Shown here: piece by piece, positions 34,075 to 46,252 of the stretch | Position numbering within the stretch: position 1 is the first letter of the stretch | Layout: each line of letters begins with the position of its first letter | Assembly: GCF_964275005.1 (NCBI RefSeq) | Contig: NC_092706.1 | Coordinates: forward strand, 6,817,564 to 6,881,563 | Direction: 5' to 3' | Length of the DNA: 64,000 bases | Source of the DNA: Diadema setosum | Taxonomy: Eukaryota; Echinodermata; Echinoidea; Diadematoida; Diadematidae | The notes under the pieces: model-generated | The model's database searches: none | The model's input: only the letters and a program-made list of their open reading frames with translations | Told to the model about the DNA's origin: nothing | Translations under genes and position numbers: made by a program

Positions 34075-36140
34075 GCAGAAAGTAGCGCGTCAGCAATTAG
34101 GTTGTCCTTTCCTTTGATGTGAATCACTTTCAGTCCATATGGCTGCAGAAATAGACTTCATCGAAAGGGTCTCTTGTTCTTACTGCGAAATCGCTCGAGA
34201 ACAGTGGACGAGTTGTGGTCTGCATATACAGTTACTTCACACGAGTTGTTCAGGTACACTTTGAAATGCTGAACTGCTAACACCAGACCCAAGCACTCCT
34301 TCTTTATGGTAGAATATCTTTACTGATGTCTGTTCAACTTCTTGGAGAAGTAGCTGACAGGTTTCAGGAGACCAGATTTGTCCTTTTGTAGGAGTACAGC
34401 TCCAACCTACATGGAAACACGTACACGACCTCGACCTATGTATGACTCTGGCAATGGATCAAGCAATATCTCTGAATTACACATCACTTTGGAATTGTCT
34501 ACCCTGGGAATCATTTCTGACTTCAAATCAACTTGAGGTATATACTCTTTTGCATCACTGGGTACATCCTGTACATGGACCGCAGCAACACAAGATGATT
34601 CATTCATGCTTTTACCACCTGCATGTTCTCCATGTGCTTAAATCACAGCAGACTGACTGAAAATTGGCCCTGAATGAACAGGTTCATCCACAGTCTCACT
34701 CATCTCGGCGAAAATGCATCGCTCAAAGTAAATTCGGCTGCATCGTCTCCTTTCGTGGTCGCTTTCTCTCTCATCCCCTGTGCCCTTGTCAGTGTGCACG
34801 ATGGAACAATACCTGGGATTTCCTCCTCCGAGGTTTCTGGGCTAAATCCCTGCCAGGTTTAGAACACACAGCTAGTGATGACACTACCTTACCACCAGGC
34901 AAATAATTTCCCGAAAAAAGAGAGATACCTCTCATCGGCAAATTGTCATTAACACCAACTGTCACCGATCCAGACACAAGCTGACTCTTCAACTCAATAA
35001 GGTACAAGAAACACCACAAGACACAAGATTCTTGTACCTCTCATCAATCTCATCATCATCTTCATGCACTGGGTTTGGGTTGCTAGACTCTGACTCCTTC
35101 CATACACTCAACGTGACACTTTTACAAAACCACTTGGTTCTGATTTCTCTTGAAAGTACAACAGTAGGAACAATTCGTAACTTCTCATGCTTTACTACAG
35201 CATCAAATATTTCTGTCTTGCCAGTCACATCTACTCCTAGCCTACTAACTACAGTCCTCAAATTGGCCTTGATCGGCCTTTTCAATCCGGTCACTGTCAA
35301 ATCCTGACTAAGGAATTCTTCAACATCAAAATCGGCCATGAACTACTGTGTAAATGCTATGGCTACGTAAGTAAATACGACCGTACAAAATGCACACCAC
35401 CAAATCGAACGTCAAAACAAACGAAAAGCAATTACAACGAACACGAGTGGGTCGATCCGGGAGACCAAACAAATAGACTTAGTCACAAAACGTCACCTGC
35501 AACAATTTTGCAGAAAAGATGCATACAACCAACTCCAGGTCATAAAGTTTTCACCTTACCCTTAAAACGGAGGCAAATTACTATTACACCAAACGCCCCA
35601 CCAAACGATTATCAAGCATACCAGTGACCACAAACGGGACTACAATCTACTCACCGCATCAAAATGCGTAGCTGGGACTATAAGCCAACGTCTCCGCAAC
35701 GACGAATCCGTCGACGAACTTCAACATCCAAACACAACATGCATTGAATGTCCAGTTCCCGGACAAGCCCCCAATTATTACGGAAACTAGGGAAATACTG
35801 GTGGCACAACAACATATGTCACAACAACAACAACAACAACAAAAACATATGTCACACAATCTGACAACGAAATAAATCACCACCAATAATAATATCAAAC
35901 CTAAAGCAACAAAAACTTTATTCTTGCCTCGCCTCAAACGGCAATGTCCCAGTCTAGATCCCTGTTTTCTTTTCAACGTGGTCCGAACAGGCCATATCCA
36001 CAAATGTATGTTTACGACAATATACACATCTATCCACACAGCTGCAGGTATAATATCTACAAATGCATGTTTATGACAATATACACATCGCCGATATCCA
36101 CACAGCTGCAGGTATAATATCCATGTTACTTTGAGACACA
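34075..36140 (-). mobile_element. Fossil Gypsy-type (Ty3-like) LTR retrotransposon, broken
   Basis: Read on the minus strand. A probable 5' LTR spans about 36140-35774. A primer-binding site follows at 35773-35756 that matches the tRNA-Pro-type site known from other LTR elements at about 16 of 18 bases. A gag-like N-terminal open frame lies at about 35339-34989, and a reverse transcriptase/RNase H-like region at about 34400-34079. No integrase and no 3' LTR were recognised. The element is clearly incomplete and carries several breaks. It looks old, as only short parts keep their family signature. Confidence 0.7.
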
Positions 36141-36415
36141 TGATTCCATGGCTGCAGCCTTTTAGTGTCGGTGTAGCCAGCTTCTTCTTTTTTTCTTTGA
36201 CACCACTTTTCTCATCTCCAGGCCTGAAAGTTTTTTTTTTTTTTTTTTTTTTTTGTATTGACCTCTATGATATATCCTTCCACGTTTCTCTCTGCTGGCT
36301 ACGTCAAAAGTTTTCTTTATCCTGTTTGAATTCCTCTGCACAAACTATTAGGGTATCAATTTTATCAATTTCTACCGATATCTACTTTTTATTAGTGGAA
36401 AATTGAGCAAAGAAA

Positions 36416-36495
36416 ATGGGATTCCATCGGGATTCGAACCCGAGACCTCCGGATGCTAGCCCGGTGCTCTACCGACTGAGCTATAGAAAGCCCTA
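36416..36495 (-). mobile_element. tRNA-derived SINE head (A and B boxes preserved)
   Basis: On the minus strand the sequence has TAGCTCAGTCGGTAGAGCA (A box, D arm) and GGTTCGAATCCC (B box, T arm) with an anticodon-like arm between them. The acceptor and anticodon stems do not pair correctly and extra bases precede the D arm. The 3' part continues into the tail shared with 5085-5120, so this is a SINE and not a working tRNA gene. Confidence 0.75.
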
Positions 36496-36499
36496 GTTC

Positions 36500-37990
36500 A
36501 GTGTTCGTCCCAGAAACCCTAAATTCTCAATGCTCGAAAGGTCAGAAGCTATAGCAGTGTGTTTGTGTGTGACACACACGTACACACTTGAACCTGGCAT
36601 AAACCCGAAGGATAATTCAACTTGGGGATAAATGCGAGGGATCACCGAAGTGATGCAGCTTTTTGAGTATGTAACAAACGCAGACAGCATTATCTTGTCA
36701 AATTGAACATCATTATGTACCGTCAGATTGCATCCTTTAGTTTATATGAATAATTCACTAACATTGTATTTTCTATGTTTATGGTATTTACATAATTTCT
36801 TACTGTGAATTGGTTTATTTGTTTTGCAGCAAATTATTACTGTGTGTTATTCATGTTTTTAATCTGTGTTTTATATATAAAAGATAGCACATAAATGCAT
36901 TACTGTGGATACTTCACCATTTCTCGTTTATCGGAAGAGACGGAGGCATCCACTATTTTCTTGCGTCAAAATTTGACAATTCAAGTTATCTGCCCGAAAT
37001 ACAGTCATTATTACGGGTGATGATAATTATGATACCAGAGATCACAATAGTAACGGCATGATAATCAATTGCTTAAAAAGCATTTGCTTATATACACAGC
37101 GCATATTATCAGATAGATGACATGTAACTAATGACGTTTTATTGTGTGAAATAATGCAACTCATCAATGACAAAGAACACGATTTCGATTTTTCCCAATC
37201 GTTTCAGATGAAGTCCAACATCTGACCAAGAACAGAAGAACACCCATTAAAATGTGCATCAAATATTGCCGGATAGTCATCATCTGAATGATTTTCTTCT
37301 CCCATCCCATTACGTTGGATCTAGCAATGTCTAGGCAGATACACTTTATAACTCTCTTGAAGGCATAAGGTTTTTCAATTTAGTAGAGCAAACGCACTTT
37401 TTCAATTTTATTCTTTATTTATTTTTTTTTTGACAAAGGAACATACATTTTATTTCTGAGAAGACGTGTTTCTATATAGATGGTCTGCAGTATTTTGGTG
37501 TGTCTCTACAGAGCAAAATTTCTCAGACCCCTTTAAAAAGAGTTTTGATATCAAATGTCTTCTAATCTGCCAAGGAAAAGATTTTGTTTACTTGCTTTGG
37601 GTAAACATTCCTGTTCAACCATTTCATCGAAAGAAGTGTAGCATCCGCTCATGAAAGTATTAAAGAAATGATACCCTTGTGAAAATCAGCGCAGAGAAAG
37701 AGATAGAATGAAGATACCACGAGATAATGATGATGGTCTACACCCTTATAAAGTCGTTCAAAACGTAGTACAATGTATTCTCTTTGACATGGAGGTAACG
37801 TATTATTTGGTAAGATACAATTTCTCTTTAAAAAGGGTTAACAACTGTCAGTAACAGCGGGCATTACTCATGTATTTCTTTAGACTGCAAGATCAGATCC
37901 AAGGGCATCGGAAACATTGGAAAACATCAACGAACCAATGATTAATCTATGTCATAGTGCTCTGTGACCAAACTTCTCTCTGGCTAGATT
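36500..37990. other. Unannotated stretch downstream of TLR-C
   Basis: AT-rich with short unconserved ORFs. Bases near 37900-37999 are related to the 3' flanks of TLR-A and TLR-B, marking the edge of the duplicated unit. Confidence 0.4.
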
Positions 37991-37999
37991 TTCTGCCAG

Positions 38000-40847
38000 T
38001 CAGAGAGGTAAAACGCCATTCATTTTCTTGTTTCTCGTCAACGTTTTTGTCAGTCCTTCCCAGAAAAGCATTTGCTGGTATCTTTCTTCGCTCCATTGGA
38101 AGTAGGGTTTATTTTTGCTGAGGAACAGTCTTACCAGATAGGGTAGTTGATTGTCTGGAATGTCCTCTCGAAAAACCATGACGATTTTTTCTAGTTGGAC
38201 GTCGTTCATGTTCGCCACAGCCATTTTGAGCGTCATCAGATAGTTGGCATCATTGACGGAGGCGTTGCTGACGATCACCAGATTCTTAAAGCTGTTTTCA
38301 ATGACCCGATCGATTGCGTCAAAGCGCATACTGCCCAAGGGCAAATCGTCGTCGCCGCACATGATCCTGTTGCGAAGGAAGTGTGGAAGATGCTCCTGGA
38401 TAGCTAACAGAAACTCTTCAAGTACCCAGCCCTCGTCTTCATCGGGGAAGATAATGTTGAGGTCGTAACGATAATCTTGATGTTCGCGAGCGTCCTCTAA
38501 CTCATAGTATCCAACAACAAGAAGCTTCAAATGAAAGCACTTGTAATTCAGCCACCACCGGTTTCGCCAGGCCAAAACTGAGGTAACAATGCACGATAAT
38601 ATCAGCGCACTTGCAGAAATGTAAACAGTCAGGTTTGGCCTACAGACCTTATCAGGGAAAAATCTAAGATTGATTTCCCCACAAATTGTGAGACAGACTG
38701 CGGAGAGCAAATGGTTTTCTGGGGATTTCCCAATGTCAGATTGGCTTGACTGAGGAAACTTCTAAACCAAGAAAAGTTGCAAGTGCACGAAAGATGATTC
38801 TCAGATATATCAACGTATTTCATTGGCAGAAAAGTGTTTTCTTCTATGCCAGTTAGCGCATTTCGAAGCATGGAAACCATGTGCAATTTGATGTTTTGCC
38901 TGAAGATGTCCTTTTCAAGGTTTCCACTCAGTTTATTTGTACCCAAATGCAAGAAGCGCAGAGAAGTTAAATACCGGAAGTGTTCAAAAGTAACAGATAC
39001 GATATTGTTCTTATCGAGATATAACTCATTTAGAGATGATAAATTGGCAAATAATTGAGTGGGAAGGCTCGTAATTTCACATTTTGTGAGATGTAATTTT
39101 CTCAACTGGAAGAGGCCGTCGAATGTATTGGGTAACAAAATGCCAAGCGGGTTTCGATCTAGGCGAAGTACTTTAAGATGAGACAGAACAGCTAGTACTG
39201 GACCCTCAGTTATAACCAGGTTGACTGGGGTGAGGGCGGCAGACCTCAAATCTAGTGTGTGAAGCAAGTTCAGCCCATTAAATGACCGTGTTCCTATTCC
39301 ACAACGGTTATGGGATAGATCAAGGAATGATAATCGTTGAAGATATTTGAAGGGGGCTGGTAATTGTTCGAGTAATCCCAGATAATTCAAATCTAAGTGG
39401 TCTAGGTTTTCCAGGCCGTAAAAAGCGGTGGAGGACATTTTGCGAATCGGGTTTGACGCGAGTGTGAGATATGTCAAATTAGATAGAAAAGAAAATGGAC
39501 CTTCTACCACAGAAAATATGCGATTTTTTGACATGTTTAAAGTCTTTAGGTGGCCAACACGAAAAAATTCTCGAGGAATCTGCTCAATTTGATTTATAGA
39601 CAAATCCAAGAAGGTCAAATGTTCGAGCTTCGCTGAAAGCTTAAAGTCCAAGAGAGAAATCTTGTTGTCGGACAATACCAGCGTGTGCAGATTTGGAACA
39701 TGTTGCAGCACTGGTTCCGCGATTGTAGTCAGGAAATTTTCTGCCAGGTCCAGTATTTGTAGGGACCATAAACCGTCGAATGAGCGATTTTTTAAACTTC
39801 TTATCCTGCATGATTTAAGATATAATGACGATAAAACATTGAAACCCTTAAACACTCCTTCTGATAGAATTGATAATCTGTTCCCTGTCAGATATAACAT
39901 TGTTACGGGAGGAACTTGGAGAGTGGTGTTGAATTGGAAGCCGCTTATTCGGACAATCTTGCTACCTTGAAGATTCAGATATTCCAGTGAATCCATGCCA
40001 AGAAATGAATTGAATGTCAAATTTTCTAGATTATTTCTATCAAGATCCAACCTCCTTAATTCCTTCAAACGCTGAAATACGCCATATGGAATATATTCAA
40101 TATTGTTTTTATACAACTTTAGTCGGGAGATGTTTGCCGTAGTTAACGGAGAAAAGTCATTTACGCTAATGCTGATGATGTTGTTCATCCCAAGGTACAG
40201 TATGTTGATCCTTGTTAGACGTCCTGTGAAGCGAAATTGGCTCCCAGAATTGCCATCGAAGTTTACCTTTGACGAGGATCGGAGTTTGTTTAGTGCTGCA
40301 AGGGGAATGGTCTTGAAATCATTATGAGCAAAATCAAGAAAAAAGAGATTCGGATTCATTGAAAATGTCCCTGCATCCATGATTGTATGATGACAATAAG
40401 ATGATTGTAACCCAGGATTAGTTCTTCTAGGCGCCGAAGTGGATAAAAAGCTTCCTTCATGATATGCTTTAGCTGGTTTCTCAACAGTTTCAATATTGTT
40501 ACTGCAGGCACATCAACGAATGACTTATTGGAGAGGATTTCAAATTCGTTCATAGTCAGGTCGAGAACCGTTATGTCTGGCGGTAGATAAGACGGAACTT
40601 TCCGAAGGCCGCGATTGCCGCACGATGCAACAAAATCTTGGCCTTTGTGCTGGAGAGTGCAGAGATGGCTGGATGAATGCCTGACTGATTCTGTGGACAA
40701 TGCACGGGATTCCGCGGGGCAGAAGAGAAGAATTGCGAGGAATCCTGCTAGAAATATAAAAGTGATTGTGAAGGCTTGGCGATCGAGTCCTTTGGTGCGT
40801 CGTGACATTGTTGCTGATGGTGTAATACGGGACGTGGATAACGACAT
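38000..40847 (-). pseudogene. Toll-like receptor TLR-C with two frameshifts
   Basis: It has the same architecture and TIR as TLR-A. The open frame upstream of 40885 belongs to the predicted intron, so the start is most likely the ATG at 40847 or the one at 40808, which leads into the hydrophobic signal peptide (TITFIFLAGFLAILLFCPAE). An extra ~11 bases near 40381-40391, beside a local 'atgattgta' repeat, shift the frame in the third leucine-rich repeat. One base is missing at about 38656 (CCC on the coding strand where TLR-B has CCCC), shifting the frame between the C-cap and the membrane span. The TIR region itself (YDLNIIFP, GDDDLPLG, LFW, ending NGVLPL) is intact. It may be a recent pseudogene, or one or both changes may be assembly errors. 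Confidence 0.88.
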
Positions 40848-41586
40848 GTTCACGCCTCTATGCAACCTCCCCTTCGCTGCTCTGCCTGAAACAATGCAAA
40901 GAAAATAATATGGGGGAGAGAGGAACACATTATAGCGCCAATCAATTAACCCTTCCTATACCAGTAATAGGTGAACGCGTTTAAGTGCACAGTTTTTTTC
41001 TATTGGAACAAGAGGGCTGTTACGCTGAATGTATACCAGAAGATATCAGCATAAAATTTGTTATAGCGTGTAAAATGTGCGCAGTACTGATGTCATTTAA
41101 GTTGTACTGTGACATTAAATGCAAGACATGCAGAACTCAAAACGGTAATTAATCACGTGAAATGTAATATGATAAATATCATTTTGTGGTCAACATGCCG
41201 TAAGAAGTGAGCACAACAAAAATGATTTGATGCAAAGGATAACCGTCAACCCCCCCCCCCTCCGTAACACAACATTAGCCTCGTGTTCCCTTTGAAAAAC
41301 ACATATCGAAAAAAGTTTCAACTTTGAAAAAAAAAAAAAAAAAAACCTCCACGTTTCATAAATTTACATATTCACACCTTTACACAGCACGGGAAAACAA
41401 TATGAAAACTCGAAAATCATATTAGTAGAAAAGAAATTAATATAACTTCCTGCAGTGTACACGAAATAAAAACAAACCTAACAATCCATGTTAGATCTTT
41501 GTTCCCCTATTGCATGTATTGGGTTACCAAGAGATAAATTTGGTGTCCAGACACGAATTTTTTGTGGCCTCGGGCCACCGGGCCAC

Positions 41587-41685
41587 TAAAAACACCGCAG
41601 GAGCCCAAAAATCGGACTTTTAACTTAATTGGATTAAAAAAAATGGATTATTAAGTCCAATTTTTAGGCTCCTGCGGTGTTTTTA
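41587..41685. repeat. Inverted repeat (hairpin) in TLR-C intron
   Basis: The arms aaaaacaccgcaggagcc and ggctcctgcggtgttttt are exact complements. Pairing continues inward through aaaaat.ggactt / aagtccaatttt. Confidence 0.85.
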
Positions 41686-41703
41686 TATGACTGTTTTTAC
41701 TTT

Positions 41704-41705
<2 letters not shown>

Positions 41706-41746
<41 letters not shown>

Positions 41747-41773
41747 GATACATATATATACATATGTATATAT

Positions 41774-41836
<63 letters not shown>
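41706..41836. repeat. (TA)n microsatellite, two long runs
   Basis: Alternating TA at about 41706-41742 and 41765-41836, giving only artefactual Ile-Tyr ORFs. Confidence 0.95.
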
Positions 41837-41838
<2 letters not shown>

Positions 41839-42134
41839 CTATCTACCACGTAGCCTGTACAATTTTCGGATTCACCGATACATTTTTTATTCATGATGAC
41901 ATCCTGTTACAATCATACATGTAGAACAATGATATAATGAACTACTAACAACTACTATTAATAATCAACGACTAAGGTATTGCTTACCTGCTTACCTGGA
42001 GAACCAATCTCTATTTCCAAGCGTGAAGATGTGTCAAAAGAAATTCTTAGGGCGAGACTTCCTGTCTCAGGATTTACCTAGCGAGTAGTTAGAGTTTATT
42101 TACTACACCTTTACAAGTCACAATGAATGCCTAC

Positions 42135-42440
42135 CTTCTGGTGTCCCTCTGAATATAAGGGGAAAAAGTGAATAATACCCTTTGCTGATGGATTCTGATA
42201 GACATTAGCTGCAAGCAATAACACCTGATGACAGTCTTCTCATTTTTATCTTTCACTTCTGTAAACCTGCGTCGGTAAAAGCATAGACTCCTATAACGCC
42301 AGTCCATTAACTCTTCCACGACAAGCTCTGCCAACGTGCCATAGACATTGCATCCTTTCACGCTGATGATGGTAACTCATGAGCTCACTAGCGGCAATTT
42401 GATTCCTCTCCGTTACCGGAAGGCACCTCCTCCTTTCTTG
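42135..42440 (-). promoter_or_regulatory. Candidate untranslated exon 1 and promoter block of TLR-C
   Basis: Homologous to 9605-9860, including the donor at its 3' edge, a gcaaagggtatt stretch and the TTATAGGAGTC element (complement at 42286-42296). Confidence 0.5.
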
Positions 42441-42912
42441 CGATTGGTTCTCATTGGTTCGCATCGAAAGTAACAGCATTGATCACTATTCAATAGCTGT
42501 GTCGTCATGAGGACAAAAAGCCAACACAATGCCCTCTGAGGTATCAAAGTCATAAGATATCAAGATAAAGATAATCATTGATATCAAGATATCAATTCGC
42601 GAGCTTCTTTGTGCAAAGTACTTCTAAAAAGGCAAAAGTACTGTGTGTCGCTTGTGTGTTGACTATGTAATTCTGCGTGGACTCTATTTCTTTTCAATCA
42701 CTTCCTTCTCGTCCATTTGTTGCTACTCCCTACTTCCCATGTCCCATATAAAGCTATAAAATACAGGTAGTGCAAGATCGGAACTCCTAACAGAACAGAT
42801 GTTTGAATATTTGTTTTATTGTTGCTGTTGTTGTTGTTAATTTTTTTTTAAAAAATTGACTGCCCCTAAATCATGCGATGGACAATGGTGTGTATATGAT
42901 GGGTGTATATCT

Positions 42913-42943
<31 letters not shown>

Positions 42944-43264
42944 TATATACACACATGTATATATATTTACATATATATATATATAAAATAGCATACATAC
43001 TTATGATACAAGCCGGCAGTGCATGACAAAAGTTATAGTGCACGCAAAATTAACGATTGCAAACGATAACCCACTATCGATTTGATATCGGTTTTTGCTC
43101 CCTCATTTTAATCATCGAGTACTTGAATCCCGCACCTTATCAACGCGATTGCGCCACAACCGCGATATGCTTTGCTCGATATTATCGTTATTCTCAATTC
43201 TCGCAGGCTGGCTATGCCAGCAACTTATCTGTGTGGGACTAGACTTTCAGCGGTAGATTTAAAC
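42441..43264. other. Intergenic stretch with (TATC)/(TA)n microsatellite
   Basis: A tatctatatctatatct run followed by (TA)n lies at about 42900-42985. Nothing else recognised. Confidence 0.5.
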
Positions 43265-43645
43265 ATGGAAGCTGAAATGAACAGGTTCGCTACTTTTAGA
43301 GAGACTTATCTATATAAACAGTATCTTAGACAATAAGGACACAAAGGATGCCATCAAATACGCCCTACGAATTTTGGACTCCTACTGTTCTGAAAAAAGG
43401 AATCAATCCGACCGATATTACTGAGCAAGTCAACCCAAGATTTGTGCCGCTTTCTCCGTACATTCTACGCGGAAGTGCGCCGTGGAAATGGGCAGCGTGT
43501 GGTGTGTACAGTATACGCTAAGCGCTCTTTGATCACGCTACGCTATGAACTTTACTACGACATTCACAACACACTCTCGGAATCCGCATGTGTAGCAATG
43601 GGGCCTGGCACGAGCCTTGTGTTTAAATCCAGTAGATCCCTAATC
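43265..43645 (+). pseudogene. Crypton/KIAA1958-type tyrosine-recombinase N-terminal fragment, broken
   Basis: Conceptual translation gives pieces typical of the N-terminal domain of Crypton-derived (KIAA1958/ZMYM-like) proteins: MEAEMNRFATFRE, then DAIKYALRILDSYCSEK, then CRFLRTFYAEVRRGNGQ and a 'SLITLRYEL' segment. They lie in different frames, with about three shifts (near 43310, at the A-run near 43400, and near 43440). The catalytic recombinase half is missing. It could be a dead DNA transposon copy or a decayed domesticated gene. The family call rests on remembered motif patterns. Confidence 0.55.
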
Positions 43646-44044
43646 CTACAAAACATCATCTAGTCCTGGTCCTGGACCCACAGTGCAGTAAGTAGGGCGT
43701 CTAACGTGTTACTGTTAGTGTTACTGTTAGATCCATGGTAGACCTATTGTAGGGTCAAGTGTTAACTAGCTCTGTCGCTCGCAAGTGACGTACAGTACAG
43801 TGTACGTAGATCTAGTATAAAAACGTTAGGCCAGGGCCCCTACAGGCCTAGACCTAACCTATCGTAGGGCCTAGAAAACGTTATATACAACCACGTAGAC
43901 CCTAGACTCTATAGGCCTAGTTGAATTTGGATCTTCAGGATTTTGTCCACACAGGTTGAAAGAAACTGGTATTATTGTTTGTGTAGACACGTGTAACTGT
44001 TAGAAATGATCTAGGCTTATCTTGCCTGGGTATGTATGCTATTT

Positions 44045-44236
44045 TATATATCACATAGTGCATGACATCTTATTGCACTATAACAAGTACCAAGCACCTC
44101 CAAATTCTGAATTTGCCCTCAGGCAATTATATTCAATTCGGCCTGCGGCCTCATTGAATATAACTGGCCTTCGGGGCAAATTCAGAATTTGTCGGTGCTT
44201 ATATTGTTATAGTGCATTCAGCCTCATGCACTATAT
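44045..44236. repeat. Long near-perfect foldback palindrome
   Basis: The inner arms from tgcactataacaa (44074) to ttgttatagtgca (44216) pair almost throughout, with internal palindromes (aaattctgaattt, attcaat..attgaat). An outer 'catagtgcat / atgcactat' also pairs. Non-coding. Confidence 0.85.
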
Positions 44237-44411
44237 ATATAATATATATGTACATATATATGTCATAAACATATTCATATTTATATTTATGTTACATACA
44301 TACATTCATGCAGACACATGTGTTATTTGTGTATAATCTACTAGTATTTCACTCCTATCCCCACATCTAGCACGAATTCAATGCTCAACACAAGGTGACG
44401 AAAAGTGTTAA

Positions 44412-44813
44412 AGGGATGGTATAGTTTTGGTTGAGACCTAATTTCAGGTTTTCTACATCTTTTTTTTTTTTTTTTTTTTTTTTTGGTGAGATAATGAGAA
44501 ACCTCATATGAAAATATGAAAGAGCATGTAATTCCATGAGGGATTCAACGTTTATTTGATGAAAATTTGTTTTGAAATGGCCGAGATATCCAAAACAGAG
44601 CGATGCTAATAAAGTGTGGGACCCATATTTTATTACGATCGCTTTGTTTTACTTTGTTTTTGGATGTTTCAGTCATTCCAAACCCGATTTTCATCAAATA
44701 AACTTTGAATTCCTCTTAAAATGGTATGCTCTGTACTATTTCATGTGTTTTCTTTGTATCTCGCAAAAAGTTAAAAGCCCAATTCTCATCTCCACCAATA
44801 CTATACCATCCCT
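44412..44813. mobile_element. TTAA-flanked foldback MITE (AGGGATGGTATAG family), copy 1
   Basis: The ends AGGGATGGTATAG and CTATACCATCCCT are exact complements and both abut TTAA (44408-44411, 44814-44817). The interior is also self-complementary in part (ttcatcaaataaac / gtttatttgatgaa). Copy 2 is at 55963-56522. Confidence 0.9.
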
Positions 44814-44976
44814 TTAATGTGTCACACTTTTAAGGAGTATAATGTATACAGTTTGATTGAAAAATGGGTTAAACACCATGACATCACGAGGAATATTCTT
44901 GAATTTATGATTCAGAAAATCCCAAATTTCATTAACATCTTTTAAAGCAGATTTAATCCCAAATATCTCAACTTAA

Positions 44977-45538
44977 AGGACAAGTTCACCTTCATAGACA
45001 TGTGGGTTGAGTGAATGCAACAATATTAGTAGAACACATCAGTGAGATTTTGAGCAAAATCGGACAATCCGTTAAAAAGTTATGAATTTTTGAAGTTTCT
45101 GCTCAGTCACGGCTGGATGAAAAGACTAACATAGCTTGTGATGTCACATGAGTACAACGATATAAGGAAAGAATAAAGAAAATTCAACATATTTCCATTT
45201 TTTTTCTCGCATAACAAAAGAACACTCGACTTCTCTCTTTCAGAAGGCAGGGGGAATAATATTACCCTTAACATACGTCAGTAGCAAGTCGAAGAAATGG
45301 GCTTTTTATTAAAAAAGTAAAGTTTTGTGAAATTCTCTTTTTATTTTCCTTATATAGTTGTACGCATGTGATATCATACACTGTCGTAGTCTTCTCATCC
45401 AGCAGTGACTGCGCAGATACTTTAAAAATTCATAACTTTTGAACGGATTGTCCAATTTTCCTCAAACTTTCACTGATGTGTTCTACTGATATTGCTACAT
45501 TCTCTCAATCCTTATGTCAATGAAGGTGAACTTGTCCT
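44977..45538. mobile_element. TTAA-flanked foldback MITE (AGGACAAGTTCACC family)
   Basis: The two halves are inverted copies of about 190 bases each, starting AGGACAAGTTCACCTTCAT and its complement, with TTAA on both sides (44973-44976, 45539-45542). The arms differ at scattered positions. I recall this repeat as common in sea urchins. The superfamily is piggyBac- or Kolobok-like by target site. Confidence 0.92.
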
Positions 45539-46252
45539 TTAATGAAGAACGGAGAATGGAGTGATCTCATTTTATGCTCACACTCTTCATCTATTTAGTA
45601 CAGCATAGTGACAGTAGGCTACATACAATAATTGTATTTCACAAACAAAAACAAACACACAACAAAATACAGACAAATGGTTAACCCTTACTGCGTCAGC
45701 TTCAGACTTTTGAGTTCAACTGCACGTCAAAAAAAAAAAAAAAACACACACACACAAAGAAGAAAACATTCACACATGCGCGCGCGCTCACACGAAGCAA
45801 ACAAACACACACTATACCCGAAGACAGACACATGAGTAAGCGAATAACGTAGTGTACAAGAACCAAGTGGTTATAGCAAATAATTTTATGTAGACTTTAT
45901 ACATGTTCATATCGACAACACTATTTGATATAATAATTTCACAAGATGACAAAATATGAACGCACAAAGGCTTAGCATCACATACGAGAAGAAGATGTGC
46001 ACCACAAATGAAATATATCTATACAAAATGACGGTATACATACTGGTTTCCTGTAAAAAAAAAAATGTGAAATGTCCCTCAATCAGAATGTATTGTATTC
46101 TTAAGGCATATAACCTACCAGAAAAGAAGTACAGGAAAGTCTTAACCTGAATTCACAGCAGAACATGTGTTCTGACATTTTTTTTTCTTTTTTAATGTTC
46201 AACCGTTCCTAAATCCTGAACAGTATACTATAATGATAGCAATCGTGGCAAT

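Larger units (their letters stand above)
40885..42135 (-). promoter_or_regulatory. Predicted 5'-UTR intron of TLR-C, 40886-42134
   Basis: The acceptor, a pyrimidine-rich tract ending TTTCAG/GCAGAGCAGC just before 40885, matches TLR-A. The donor ACCAGAAG/GTAGGCAT at 42135 matches those upstream of the other two genes. The ~1.25-kb intron contains a hairpin (41587-41685) and long (TA)n runs. Confidence 0.6.

Noticed and set aside
36416-36495. tRNA gene on the minus strand
   Set aside because: The A and B boxes are good but the acceptor and anticodon stems do not pair and extra bases precede the D arm. The tail is shared with a second copy near 5.1 kb, so it is a SINE.
41697-41924. Ile-Tyr-rich ORFs on both strands
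   Set aside because: Pure translation of a (TA)n microsatellite.
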